Positions 16,601 to 25,615 of a stretch of 64,000 nt of DNA are shown here, piece after piece (positions within the stretch are counted from its first letter, which is position 1; every line of letters starts with the position of its first letter). Origin of the DNA: Pyxicephalus adspersus. Lineage: Eukaryota; Chordata; Amphibia; Anura; Pyxicephalidae. The position numbers and the translations under genes are program-made. Under the pieces are notes generated by a model. It was not told the origin of the DNA and made no database searches. It was given only the letters and a program-made list of their open reading frames with translations. The DNA lies in NCBI RefSeq assembly GCF_032062135.1, contig NC_092859.1, forward strand, positions 112,322,141 through 112,386,140, written 5' to 3'.

Positions 16601-19600
16601 CCATCTTTTGATTCAGATCTGGTTTTTGGATAGAGTGGTTATAGGTTAGAACCACTGCTGGGTTTTTATTTTTAAGTCAACAATCCATGCCACATTCTGA
16701 CCACCAATGTCACCATGATTGAATGTAAGGGTTAATTCTAAATATTTGCCCCAGAACAGAAATAGGCAGCGTACACACATAAAATTTTTGTTGTTGGAAA
16801 CAATTTTTCATGACCGCTCTCGGGTACAGATGAATAAACGAGCGCTGTAGATAAAGCGCCGTTCTGTTTTATTTTGAAAGGGGAGGGAGGAGGAAGAGCA
16901 AACTGCACCCCGCTGTGCTTTCCTCCATTGAGTTGTATAGCGGCCATTTATGGATCTGTTCTGATGGATCCATGAAATACATTGGTGACTGCTGTTGACA
17001 TGTCAGATTCTCGCCAAAGAGGACCATGATCCTTGGTCTGGGGTGATAATCATCTGACGTAATTATAAATAATCATCTACCTATAGAGGGGGAAATGTTC
17101 TAATCTAAAATATTCTAATTGTGTCCGCTTATCAAGCAGAACTAGAACACTGCTAGTACAGCAAAGTAAAGATAACATTAAATATTTATTGTTCATCTTT
17201 TAACTGTCAGTGGTGGTATTGTATTTTGAAGATTGTGTAAAGCCAAGATAACCCTCACTTTATCCCAACTTGAAATAGTTATTGGCTTTACATACACTTG
17301 TAAATGTTAATTGTTACTGGATTACAGTAAAGTAGATTAAAACTTTCCTTTTTTGTAATGAGCAGGAAATGGTTTAATCCACTTTTTCCATGTGTTGTAA
17401 GGGAGATTTTCCTTCACTTTCTGAGCCTGAGATACAATACAAAGTAATCGCCTCTTTGGCAGTTGTCCCTGTAATATGGGTTCTTAGTGTATTGGGTCAT
17501 TTCCTCTCACTTCTTTTTCTGACAAACCTCTTCCTTCACTAGTCACACTTATAAAGATGAAACAAAATGCATTGCAGGTAGGGTGGAAATGTTTATTTTG
17601 CTCTGAAAGTATAGCCAGTCTAAACATGATCTAAAGCAGAGTTTGTCTTAGAATGTACAGAGGCCCCAATTGCAGCGCATAGGAGGGAACTCTATAGAGG
17701 AAATGATGATCAGAAACTAGACATGCTATAGGTGTGACTGGACACTGCAGAAGACTGAGAAACCAGGGACAATTTACATGATTATATTACTGCTTTGCAG
17801 ATTGTTTTCACAGCTGACCACTGAGCTTTAAGGGCTACATGCAGGTACTCTGACTGTAGTCTGATCCTAGAACCACTGCCATGCTCTCTGCCCCCTGACC
17901 AGCAAGATCTCACCAATCAGGACACACACAGTTGTCAAAGGCTTGGCCAGGTATTCACATGTGCACTGCAACCCCGCTTATTTTTATGAAGAGTTAGTAG
18001 GGGATAGAATGTTGGTCACATCTGTATGAATATTTGGAGCTTTACTTACATTTGCACAGATGTGTGTGTACTCATACATAGTAAACGGCTGTATGAAGAT
18101 TTCTTGGAAAAGAACAGTTTACTTTTTTTGTGCTCAGAAATCTGTGATCTTTTCTGTGCTGCGTTGAGTAAGTTGTCTAGCTTGAGGCAGAATGCTGTGT
18201 AACTGGATCCATAGAATGTAGGTGTAGCAGCTGTCAGACAGATGAGCTGCTATTCATGGGAAGACGCCCAGGAGGCAGCTGGCTCAGCTCCTCCCCCCTA
18301 TAAGTACAAAGCACACTGCAGACTTTCCTGAGCTCACACCAGTTGCAGCCAGGGAAGTATGCAGTATGGGAAGGAGCTGTGAGTGTTTCTTAGCACATCG
18401 GAGACTCGTTTATGAAAAAGTAGCTGCTCCACACAGAGCAGAACTTCTAAAGTGGATTAGCTGTGACTCCAGTGCGGGAAATATTATAAAGTATGGTGGC
18501 TCATGATGAAATTGGAGGTCTGTTGCCTATCAAAAGGACTATTCAGGTCCTAGCTGTTCAAAATCCAGCTTCAAAGGAGCTAGAGGTATGGGTATATCTT
18601 TATTATCATTTCTGAAAAAAGCTGCTTTTTTTATGGTAACTAATAAACTTATTCTAGTATCGGAGCTACTGTGTATACTTTTCTGAGATCTTTCTTGTGT
18701 CAGCGGCAAGTTGGTGCATTAATAGTTTATTAGACTAATCGCTAGCATGTGGATTTCTGTCTCATGGACATTCTAGGCTGGTGTTTTGAATGTCTTGCAT
18801 TAAAATACATTTGCCTGGTGTTAAATCCTGATTTCAAGACACTGCTTGCCGCCTTTATGAAGGATTTGCAATGTGCTTTAAGCTGTTGTAACTTTGTGTT
18901 AAACCAGGAATCCTTTCCTTAGTAAAGCCACCCAAAGTGTCTGCTCCAAAGCATTAGTTTGTTTTCTGGTTATTTTATGTCTATCTAGCTAAGTTTATTT
19001 CTCAATGTCCCCTTCCAGAAAGGAACAGTGTTGGAGAATGTATGTGTGATGTGACATGGTGACTTCTCTTTTTTTGTAGGTTTTTCCGACTGTTGGTTAT
19101 AGTTATATTTCTGCAGCTATGTTTGTTGTTTTCTTGTTACGAAGCTTAGACGAAACACTTTATTTGTTTTGGGCTCATTTTCACCCAACTTTCTGTCTTT
19201 AAGACATACATTTAGGCTTTACTTGCACAATGTTTTTTGCATTGTTCATTTTTTTTTTTTTTTTTTTGCCTTTCTGGTGTAAAATATCACAACCAAATGG
19301 AAAAAATGCATTTTTAGTATGAGCCATTAAAGAAGGGATACATCGTAACCTTGGTGGGAGTTGTGTCTGAGTGAAGGGAGTTGTAACTGTGGCAGTAATA
19401 CATGAGGTCCTAATGCATTTCCCATTGTTTGCTTGATTATTGGTGTCTGCTAAAGATCCTTGGAGTATGTTGCGTTTCAGGCAAAACCAGTTGTAAAAGT
19501 TGTTGCTGTTTAAAAGCTGTCATTTAGAATGAGTGATTTAGTTCTTGAAGGCATACTTTTCATTATTTAAAACAAGAGGGTTCTTGTCTTCTATCTGCAC

Positions 19601-22600
19601 AAATGTTAAAAATGTGCCCTTGCAGCTTGTGTTGGTGCTTTTGTAACGTGAAGCCGATATATGCGACATTAGGACGTTAACACCTGTCTTTCACTAGACA
19701 TAGAAAACTATTGTCTATTGTTTGATTTCTCTTTTAGTAGTTACTTCAAGAAGGAAGTCCTCCATTACCTTTGCTCTACATACAATAATCTGAATGAATA
19801 AACTAAAATCCAAACCCTTGTCACATTGATGTGAGATTAGTAGGTTTCTTCATTGCTTCATTTAACTAAATGATTACATATGTGGCCCAGTATTTTTATA
19901 TCTGCATATGGTTCATTTTTCCAAAAATTGGGGCATGACAGAATTGCTGCTAAATGTTGATTATTCATGGTGCAAATGACCAGCCCAAGGGAAGGTTTAT
20001 TGTACATAGTACACCGTTTGAGATCTAATTTTACATTAGAGAAGTTCTGCTTTTAACCTAACATCAGATCACCATCATTCATAAAGAATAGCTATGTCAG
20101 GATATTGTTTCATTCAAATTTTGCCATCCTGCTGCAATGTTTTAATGAAAGAAATGGACAATTTCACTTTTACATTTGTCATATACAGCAAATTTTGTGG
20201 ACCTGAATTTATATATATTTGTTATAAAAGTTCCAGTAGAATAAACTTACCACTTTGTTTTCTTGCCTTTTAGCTTTAGATAGTTCAGTCCCAGCAAATT
20301 ATTTCTGCAAGCTTGTCACTTAGTGCTGTTATAGATGTTTCTGCATGAAGGGACTGCCCTTTGAACAGTTACTTGGATTACTTTTGTTGTTCTGGTTAAT
20401 ACAGCTTGCGTGCAGACAGACTAAACTACGTTAGTCTGTATTGTCTATGTTCCGGTGTGTGCTGGTTAGCATTTCATATTTTGTTTGTGTTTCAGTGCAT
20501 TTTTTTTTTTTGCTGTACGACCTCCTAATTAATACAATGTGTGTTTTACTTTGTAGGAGCCCAGCAATAAGAGAGTACGGCCTCTAGCACGTGTGACATC
20601 ATTAGCCAACTTAATATCTCCTGTGAGAAATGGCGCAGTTCGGCGCTTTGGTCAAACTATCCAGGTAATTGGAAATAAAATGACATATTAACATAATAAA
20701 TGCCTACAGTTTTAATAGATTGGCATTGTCCATGGTTATTTTTCTAAAACTACCTGGGTGGATATGTGTCATGTTGGTAGGTCCTTATGGATACAGACAT
20801 TTTGTTCTAGTGCTATCTCAGTGGTTGCAACATTTCCCATGCGTGAAATAATGTTAATAAAGCCCTAATGTTTTGAACAGTAGCCTGCATCACAATTCCT
20901 AATTGGAATTTTACATTTCTATCCATCAGTCATTCACCATGCGAGCTGATAACAAGTCTCCGAACAGTTCAAGCAAGACCTGTAGCAAGATGGCTGCCCC
21001 TACCCCTTCCAAAAGAAGGAATAGTGTCCTGTGGTCTGAGATGCTAGATGTCAATATGAAAGAAACCCTAAGCACCAAAGAAATTAAACGGCAAGAGGTA
21101 TGTTTAAAGCTGGGTCTTGCATTAAATGGAAATGGAATAGATTGTCACACCATTTCCTTGCTTGATAAAACCGTAGAAAATGATATGGTGTGTATTGTTC
21201 AATGAAACCTAGAGAAAGACCTATTGATGTGATATGAGATTTCTGTACCTAATTAAAGGGGAGAGTAGCACATGGATAGTAGGTCCCGGGGAGTTTGTTG
21301 ATTTGGCACTTGGCTTTGATAGACTACTATCTGTTCATGGGGGGTTTTTGAGTAAAGGTTATCTTCATGACAGTAATCCACTTTTTATTAGCTCTTGCAT
21401 CCTAACATGAATATATTCTCATACATGCATTTGTTTGGTTTGAAGGCTATTTATGAAATGACCAGGGGGGAGCAAGACCTGATTGAAGACCTTAAGTTAG
21501 CAAGAAAGGCCTACCATGATCCAATGCTGAAACTTTCCATAATGTCTGAGGAGGAGCTTGCCCAGATATTTGGAGACCTAGATGCCTATATACCTCTACA
21601 TGAAGGTATGTTAAATTCATACCACAAACATTTTATACCTTTTTATCTTTTCTGGCACGCATTAAATGTCTTCATTTTTTCCTATTATCTTTCTTTTTAC
21701 AGAATTTCTTTTAAAACTTAGAGAAGCAACAAAAGCTGATGGGACCGTTGGACAAATTGGCCATATTCTGGTTAACTGGGTAAGTTTTGAATGTTGCAAT
21801 TTTTTGTACCATGCAAAACAAAATACAGATCAGTAAAATAGTCCATAAACATCTTTGATTCTACACAGTTACATAGTAATAGATCCTTTATTATTTCTAT
21901 TTTTTATTTTCTATCACCAGTTACCCCGTTTGAATGCCTATAAGAGGTATTGCAGTAACCAACTGGCTGCCAAAGCCCTATTAGACCAAAAGAAGTTGGA
22001 CAGGCGGGTTCAAGACTTTCTTCAGCGTTGTCTTGAGTCGCCATTCAGTCGTAAGCTGGACCTTTGGAGCTTTCTTGATATTCCCAGAAGCCGCTTGGTG
22101 AAATATCCCTTACTACTGAAAGAGATCCTGCGACACACTCCCAACGAGCATCCTGACAGCAAGAGTTTGGAAGAAGCTGTAAGTGTACTCAGAAATTACT
22201 TTTTATTTTTAAATGTGACATAGGCCTTAGCAGTATGTACGTAGACTTATGCATTAGAGCCTTTAATATTAGAACCTAATGTTGTTTATGTAGGGTCATT
22301 AAAATATTCAGTGTATTTCTTTTTTTTTATTTGCAGCTGTGCTTAATCCAAGGTGTGCTTGCAGACATTAACTTGAAAAAGGGAGAATCTGAATGCCAGT
22401 ATTACATTGACAAGCTGGAGTATCTTGATGAAAAACAAAGAGACCCTCGGATAGAATCAAGAAAATCGCTTTTGTGTCATGGGGAGCTAAAGAATAAAAA
22501 TGGCCATGTAAGTGATCGATCGGTATATAACATGAAGTCAGATAGTACAGATAATTTTTTTTTATTGCATTTATAAAGTAATCGAATAATCAATTATCAT

Positions 22601-24169
22601 TTTATCATTTTATGCTTTTGTAACACAACTACTGTAGTGATAGTGGGTGTCTTTTAATCTATCTCACTGCGCATGCGTGAGATTGGCAAATTTTTCTCTT
22701 TGCGCATGCCCCCCCCCTTTTTTTTTAAAGGGTGTTGCACCTAGAAACTTTTTTTTTACCTTACATAAAAGGGTTGTCTATCCTTTTATGTAAAGTGTAA
22801 ATTCTGAGGTTAGGTACGCTTTAATGAAGTGTTTTAAATGCAATTCTTGCAAAAAGGAACATTCTGCAGTTATCTTTTTTTTTATCTTTTTTGAAGATAT
22901 ATATTATTTGTTCTGGAAGATTTTTTTTTTATTATCTTTTAGATTTCAAGTAAAATAACTAGTATTATATTTTTATTTCAAGTAACTATTAATCCTGGGT
23001 ATTACAGCCTCTTTTAAAAGTTTTCTTTATTTTTCCTCTTCACAGAAGCTGTATCTCTTCATGTTTCAAGAAATTCTGGTTCTAACCCGTCCAATTACAA
23101 GGAATGAGCGTCAGTACTATCAAGTGTATAGGCAGCCCATCCCTGTCCAAGAGCTGGTGCTTGAGGATCTTCAGGATGGTGATGTTAGGATGGGTGGATC
23201 ATTCAGAGGAGCCTTTAGCAATTCAGACAAAGGTATGATTAACATTTGGATATTACTATAAACAGAATAAAGAATTGCAAATATTTTATTCCTATAACCC
23301 TATTCCTAATAACCCTAGTCTAGAGCAGCGCACTGACTGTGAGAGGGACAGTTATATGAGGCTGTAGGGCTTTTTTAACTTGAACATGTGCTGACAGGAC
23401 GAAAAAGCACTGTTGATGACCTATAATTCCTTTGATACAATAATCCATTCATATTTTTGAATCACAAATGTATCTGTTTGCTTGGAGTTTAGCTTTAAAA
23501 TGATTCCTCCTTCAAAATATTGTCAAAGAAATTGCTGATGTCATAGGCTGAAAACCTTGCTTATTCAGAAGTTATTAGACATAAGATGTTTGGCCACTGT
23601 AAAATGATCTGATGGCCATATACAGTTTTGTGTGACACAAGTGTTTATATGTTTGAACCAGGAATGCACCCCTGGTGTCAGTGTTATCTTGAAAAGAAAT
23701 TTGAAGGTTTTTTGAACCTGTGAACTATTTATTATCTTTTGGTTAATTTATGCATTTCTTTTACATTGTAGCTAAAAATATCTTCCGAGTTCGGTTTCAA
23801 GATGCCTGCTTAGGCCAGAGTCACACACTCCAAGCCAATGACGTCTTTCACAAGCAGCAGTGGTTGAACTGTATCAGAACAGCCATTGCCCCGTATCAGC
23901 ATGCTTCACCAACGGAACTAAAAGAACTCCCTGACCTCAGTGAGGAATGTGAGGAAAATCATCCTCCAGCTCAGAACACAAACGTCCAGCGAAGGTCATC
24001 TCCCATATCTGGCATCGTAGAAATGGACCTTGAAGAAAATGCAGACAGTTCCCTTGTTGGCTCGCCAGAGGATCCAAAGCCTGGGAAACTTCAAAGAGTT
24101 CTGACAGGCAGCCGGAAAATGCGAGACAAAACACAACAGAGCGTTAAAAGAAAAGAAACTTTAGTATAA
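4960..24169 (+). CDS. NET1: NET1, RhoA guanine-nucleotide exchange factor (long isoform)
   Basis: Dbl-family GEF that activates RhoA to control actin. Ten coding exons (4960-5108, 9999-10065, 11773-11832, 20557-20664, 20930-21097, 21446-21605, 21703-21779, 21921-22178, 22337-22507, 23046-23232) plus the terminal exon 23772-24169 join without a frame break into 600 residues; human NET1 is ~596. The N-terminus has basic clusters (KSKKRNAPKRK at ~21-31, KRKRREK at ~73-79) that fit nuclear import. The DH domain spans roughly 180-360 (RQEAIYEM to the RSRLVKYPLLLKEIL helix and beyond). The PH domain is roughly 390-505 (LYLFMFQEILVLTRP to HTLQANDVFHKQQW). The C-terminus ETLV is a class I PDZ ligand, known to bind DLG1/MAGI in mammals. 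The start has an ideal Kozak context (CCACCATGG). A second, internal first exon gives a shorter form. Identification is secure. Confidence 0.96.
5910..6073. mobile_element. TTAA-flanked MITE copy A
   Basis: Starts TTAAAGAGGAAGTAAAC and ends TAGACTTTAA, so a TTAA duplication flanks it. Internal text (ttacattcaatcctgcagag; cggtccgtaggtttcttccg; cccttttatgtaaa) recurs at about 15240-15745 and partly at 22654-22824. TTAA target sites are typical of piggyBac- or Kolobok-type elements; the superfamily is inferred. Confidence 0.6.
6867..7161. mobile_element. TTAA-flanked MITE, second family
   Basis: Begins TTAAAGCTGTACT and ends AGCTCATCTTTAA, giving short inverted termini with a TTAA duplication. 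The interior motif cgcagaccaccgccatcatc followed by ctttcttctt has a related form near 55371-55441. No coding capacity is seen. Confidence 0.45.
8221..8484. mobile_element. hAT-like nonautonomous element
   Basis: Left terminus CAGGGGTGGCAAACTC. The right end at about 8470-8484 (ttgccacctccctc) is a degenerate complement of it. The interior is AT-rich and non-coding. The 8-bp target duplication is unclear, so the boundaries are approximate. Confidence 0.5.
9999..10065 (+). CDS. NET1: NET1 long-isoform exon 2
   Basis: The acceptor ctttttcag and donor gttagt bound 67 nt encoding SLRRGSSFTFLTPG and WDFTL, a conserved NET1 N-terminal segment. The tool-free reading frame joins exon 1 exactly. Confidence 0.92.
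10066..11772 (+). other. NET1 intron 2
   Basis: 1.7-kb intron. It contains a Harbinger-type MITE at 10737-11059; the rest is unremarkable AT-rich sequence. Confidence 0.7.
10737..11059. mobile_element. Harbinger-type MITE copy A
   Basis: Terminal inverted repeats are GGCTATGTACACACG and CGTGTGTAGCTAGCC. TTA lies on both sides (10734-10736, 11060-11062), the 3-bp duplication typical of PIF/Harbinger. The interior has palindromic segments (ttggaaa...atcatttccaacga; cgatcgttcat...gatgaacga) and no transposase frame. Related copies lie at 16765, 26071, 37304 and 53987. Confidence 0.72.
11773..11832 (+). CDS. NET1: NET1 long-isoform exon 3
   Basis: 60-nt, phase-0 exon encoding KRKRREKDDDSFSLCSFDLK. 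This is the second basic cluster, matching the nuclear-localisation region of NET1. The acceptor is ...gcttttag and the donor gtaaaa. Confidence 0.92.
12216..12560 (-). mobile_element. V-SINE-like tRNA-derived SINE, near full length
   Basis: Read on the minus strand it starts gggcagcatggtggctcagg with a tRNA box A-like segment. A box B-like ggttcgattcc follows, then the conserved core (tctgcatggagtttgcaggt; gtgggtttcctctgggtact; ggtttcctcccacatccc). It ends tgtacagcgctgcgtaatat and tatataaatac plus a TAA-type tail. This order (tRNA head, conserved core, LINE-like tail) is that of the V-SINE superfamily. The family name is from memory. Confidence 0.8.
12956..13162 (+). repeat. ~210-bp direct repeat, copy 1
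   Basis: From gcattgggtgcagagtgatt to the shared end gaagtaa, it matches 15363-15575 closely, with scattered substitutions and small indels. The flanks differ between copies. I recognise no repeat family. Confidence 0.85.
13640..13666. repeat. TACA microsatellite
   Basis: A run of TACA units followed by a short TA stretch. Confidence 0.95.
14477..15236. other. Assembly gap (760 N)
   Basis: Unresolved bases. Any exon or repeat here is unknown. The right edge opens inside a TTAA-type MITE (about 15237-15745), so repeat content probably caused the gap. NET1 loses no coding exon, because exons 3 and 4 join in frame without it. Confidence 0.99.
15237..15745. mobile_element. TTAA-type MITE copy B, interrupted
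   Basis: 15253-15360 (cttaccttcaatcccgcaaa; cggaggtctcttcc) and 15576-15730 (acataaaagggttgtctacc; gtttaggtacgctt) match the two halves of copy A. The ~210-bp repeat copy 2 sits between them at 15363-15575. An 11-bp inverted repeat (cctcccgggat / atcccgggagg) is at about 15580-15612. The left end is in the gap. Confidence 0.6.
15363..15575 (+). repeat. ~210-bp direct repeat, copy 2
   Basis: Second copy of 12956-13162, in the same orientation, embedded in a TTAA-type MITE just right of the gap. Confidence 0.85.
16765..17075. mobile_element. Harbinger-type MITE copy B, degenerate
   Basis: Starts GGCAGCGTACACACA and retains the interior layout of copy A (ttgttggaaa, gagcgctgtag, gggagggaggagg, gataatcatctgacg). 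The right terminus is eroded, so the end is approximate. Confidence 0.55.
18220..18330 (+). promoter_or_regulatory. Internal promoter of the short NET1 isoform
   Basis: A TATA element TATAAG is at 18299-18304, about 190 bp upstream of the short-form ATG, so initiation is expected near 18330. Upstream are two CAGCTG E-boxes (18228, 18276), a CAGATG E-box (18239) and an overlapping CAGACA Smad-type element (18235). Mammalian short-form NET1 is reported as TGF-beta responsive; whether these sites act here is inference. Confidence 0.6.
18366..18506 (+). CDS. Overlapping uORF on the short NET1 leader
   Basis: An ATG with A at -3 and G at +4 opens a 46-codon frame that ends 14 nt inside the NET1 short coding sequence, in another frame. 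A 7-codon uORF (18359-18382) and a minimal ATG-AAA-AAG-TAG (18411-18422) are also in the leader. These are likely regulatory rather than making a functional protein. They apply only if transcription starts upstream of 18359. Confidence 0.45.
   Translation: MGRSCECFLAHRRLVYEKVAAPHRAELLKWISCDSSAGNIIKYGGS
18493..18585 (+). CDS. NET1: NET1 short-isoform first exon (NET1A type)
   Basis: 31 codons, MVAHDEIGGLLPIKRTIQVL and on to ASKELE, then the donor gtatgg. This matches the N-terminus of the mammalian short isoform. It splices in phase 0 to the exon at 20557, giving a 539-residue protein that lacks the first two basic clusters but keeps the DH, PH and PDZ-ligand regions. In mammals this form is less strictly nuclear and is the more readily active one. 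Confidence 0.93.
20557..20664 (+). CDS. NET1: NET1 exon 4 (first exon common to both isoforms)
   Basis: Phase-0, 108-nt exon encoding EPSNKRVRPLARVTSLANL and ISPVRNGAVRRFGQTIQ, nearly identical to mammalian NET1. It has a basic patch (NKRVRPLAR). The acceptor is ...actttgtag and the donor gtaatt. Confidence 0.96.
20930..21097 (+). CDS. NET1: NET1 exon 5
   Basis: 168 nt from the acceptor ctatccatcag to the donor gtatgt. The first half is variable and Ser-rich. The second half holds PTPSKRRNSVLWSEMLD and the start of the DH domain (KEIKRQE). The reported PAK1 site pair in mammals is Ser-Ser here; this protein has Asn-Ser (about residues 159-160). Confidence 0.95.
21446..21605 (+). CDS. NET1: NET1 exon 6 (DH domain)
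   Basis: Encodes AIYEMTRGEQDLIEDLKLA and the following conserved DH helix, ending PLHE plus one base. The acceptor is ggtttgaag, a weak tract; the donor is gtatgt. Confidence 0.95.
21703..21779 (+). CDS. NET1: NET1 exon 7 (DH domain)
   Basis: 77 nt encoding EFLLKLREATKADGTVGQI and GHILVNW, between the acceptor tttttacag and the donor gtaagt. The split codon at its start keeps the frame. Confidence 0.95.
21921..22178 (+). CDS. NET1: NET1 exon 8 (DH core)
   Basis: 258 nt, 86 codons, from LPRLNAYKRYCSNQL to SLEEA. It contains the highly conserved RSRLVKYPLLLKEIL helix that contacts Rho and bears the Leu residue whose substitution inactivates mammalian NET1 (intact here). Confidence 0.96.
22337..22507 (+). 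CDS. NET1: NET1 exon 9 (DH end / PH start)
   Basis: 171 nt, 57 codons, including INLKKGESECQYYIDKLEY and LLCHGELKNKNGH. It links the DH domain to the first PH strand. Splice sites are tttgcag and gtaagt. Confidence 0.96.
22508..23045 (+). other. NET1 intron 9
   Basis: 538-bp GT-AG intron, T-rich, holding the TTAA-type MITE fragment and nothing else recognised. Confidence 0.75.
22654..22824. mobile_element. TTAA-type MITE copy C, partial
   Basis: In NET1 intron 9. The right half (ttacataaaagggttgtcta ... ttaggtacgctttaa) matches copies A and B, and TTAA closes it. A near-palindrome (tctcactgcgcatgcgtgaga) at about 22663-22683 lies in the left half. Confidence 0.5.
23046..23232 (+). CDS. NET1: NET1 exon 10 (PH domain)
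   Basis: 187 nt encoding KLYLFMFQEILVLTRPITR and ending GGSFRGAFSNSDK plus one base; typical PH-domain strands. The next exon supplies the rest of an Ala codon. Confidence 0.96.
23233..23771 (+). other. NET1 intron 10
   Basis: 539-bp GT-AG intron with no recognised feature. Confidence 0.8.
23772..24169 (+). CDS. NET1: NET1 terminal exon (PH end, tail, PDZ ligand)
   Basis: Encodes the last PH strands and helix (NIFRVRF, SHTLQANDVFHKQQWLNCI). A less conserved acidic/Ser-rich tail follows, then a basic end finishing KRKETLV-stop. ETLV is the conserved C-terminal PDZ-binding motif. Confidence 0.96.
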
Positions 24170-25615
24170 GTGAAAAATTGTCCCCATGGCTGGACTTGTT
24201 ATTTATACATATTGTATATTTTTATCTTTAATGTGAGCATACTGGGATTTTTTCACTGATCCTACTGTATTTGTTACTCTCCCAGTTCCCATTCAGTGGC
24301 AGCTACTGGTATGCAGTTAACACTGTTAAAAATCAGAGTCTTGTTTTTTGGGGTATGGAGTATGGTGATTTAAATAATGAAGAATGCTGCATTGGTATCA
24401 ACTTATTTTTTTTTTTTCTGCCTCCATTTGGAGAAATGTCTTCTGTTCTGAAGTTCAAACAGTATTCTTTATAAATAAGCTCACATTTGTTGAGACAGCA
24501 ATGTGGGGGATTCCAAGCCAAAGTGGTATCTAGTACCTAGGGCTATATTTGATGTTTTTGTTTGGATTTCCCTGGCAGCAAGCCATTAAAAATGCTGTCT
24601 GTAACCTGAGCCAGTAGATTTTTTTATTACAGAATGGCAAAGTATGCCCATTCTACAGCAGTCTTACATGTACGTGGGAAAAAGACAGACTCTGGGGTTT
24701 AACAGGTTATTCGTGTTACCTACTGGAATCATTGTGGTTATTTTGTTTACTGTACATTCCTTTTGTGTGTTTGCCAAGTATTTAATTTTTTTAATGTAGT
24801 ATAGAGGGTTTTTTAATCAATTTTATTGTATTTTTGAAGATTTTAAAAACTTCATATTGATTCCCCTAAGATGCATTTTTTTTTTTTTCAGAACACTTTT
24901 AGGGCAGCTGAAATACAGAACTATGGTCAGTTTTTTTTTCCTTCAGTTTAGGAAGGTTTAAACTTTTGTTGGGTTGTGTTAAGGTTTTAGAGAGATGTAG
25001 CAGATAGTGAAGGAGTTATGTGCTGTAGACTCATGCAATGAGTAATGAATTAATATGTTATGGCAAGCAGATTTAGGCCAGAGGCCCCTACCGAGTAGCT
25101 TGTGGATGTCATGTGACCTTGGATACTTTTTGTTCAATTACGTGTAGACACTCAAAGGTAGTTTATGGCTCACAGGCTACCACAGGTTGGGACCGCTGCT
25201 TTAGGAACTATGGGCCATGTATATGGCATATGTGTGATTTAGTTGGTTCTTGTATGTCGTAGAAGGCCAGACGGTATGTTATGAACAGATTAACAAAAAT
25301 GAATTAATATAGTTAAGTACGAAAGGTACGTATTACCAGATGCTAACATGATGGATGAAAGAAACTAATTATACTGTAATAAAGTTTTTTTTTTTTTTTT
25401 GTTACAATTGGTCAATCAGTGTTGTAAAGAAATTCACTGCCCTTCCTATTTACTGTGCTGTTGTCTGCATATACTGTAAATACTGTTTTGGTATCTTGAA
25501 TATAATGATGCATTGTTGGGAACTTGGTGACTGTACATAAATGAAATGCAAGGTTTTGTAAATTTACCTGTACAGGTATAAGTCTTCAAATACAATAAAA
25601 GAAATCCCTCAACCG
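24170..25615 (+). other. NET1: NET1 3' UTR
   Basis: About 1.4 kb of AT-rich sequence after the stop with no large open frame. It contains poly(T) tracts (24405, 24875, 25386), Pumilio-type UGUANAUA elements at 25475-25482 and 25532-25539, and a terminal AATAAA. Confidence 0.75.
25594..25599 (+). terminator. NET1: Poly(A) signal AATAAA of NET1
   Basis: AATAAA within tacaataaaag. Cleavage is expected about 10-30 nt downstream. It is the first well-placed canonical signal after the NET1 stop. Confidence 0.7.

Larger units (their letters stand above)
11833..20556 (+). other. NET1 intron 3 (contains gap and internal promoter)
   Basis: 8.7-kb intron of the long transcript. It carries a V-SINE (12216-12560), two copies of a ~210-bp repeat (12956-13162, 15363-15575), a TACA microsatellite (13640-13666), the N gap, a Harbinger-type MITE (~16765-17075), and the promoter plus first exon of the short isoform (~18220-18585). 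No other exon was recognised; poly(T) lies near 19250-19267. Confidence 0.7.
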
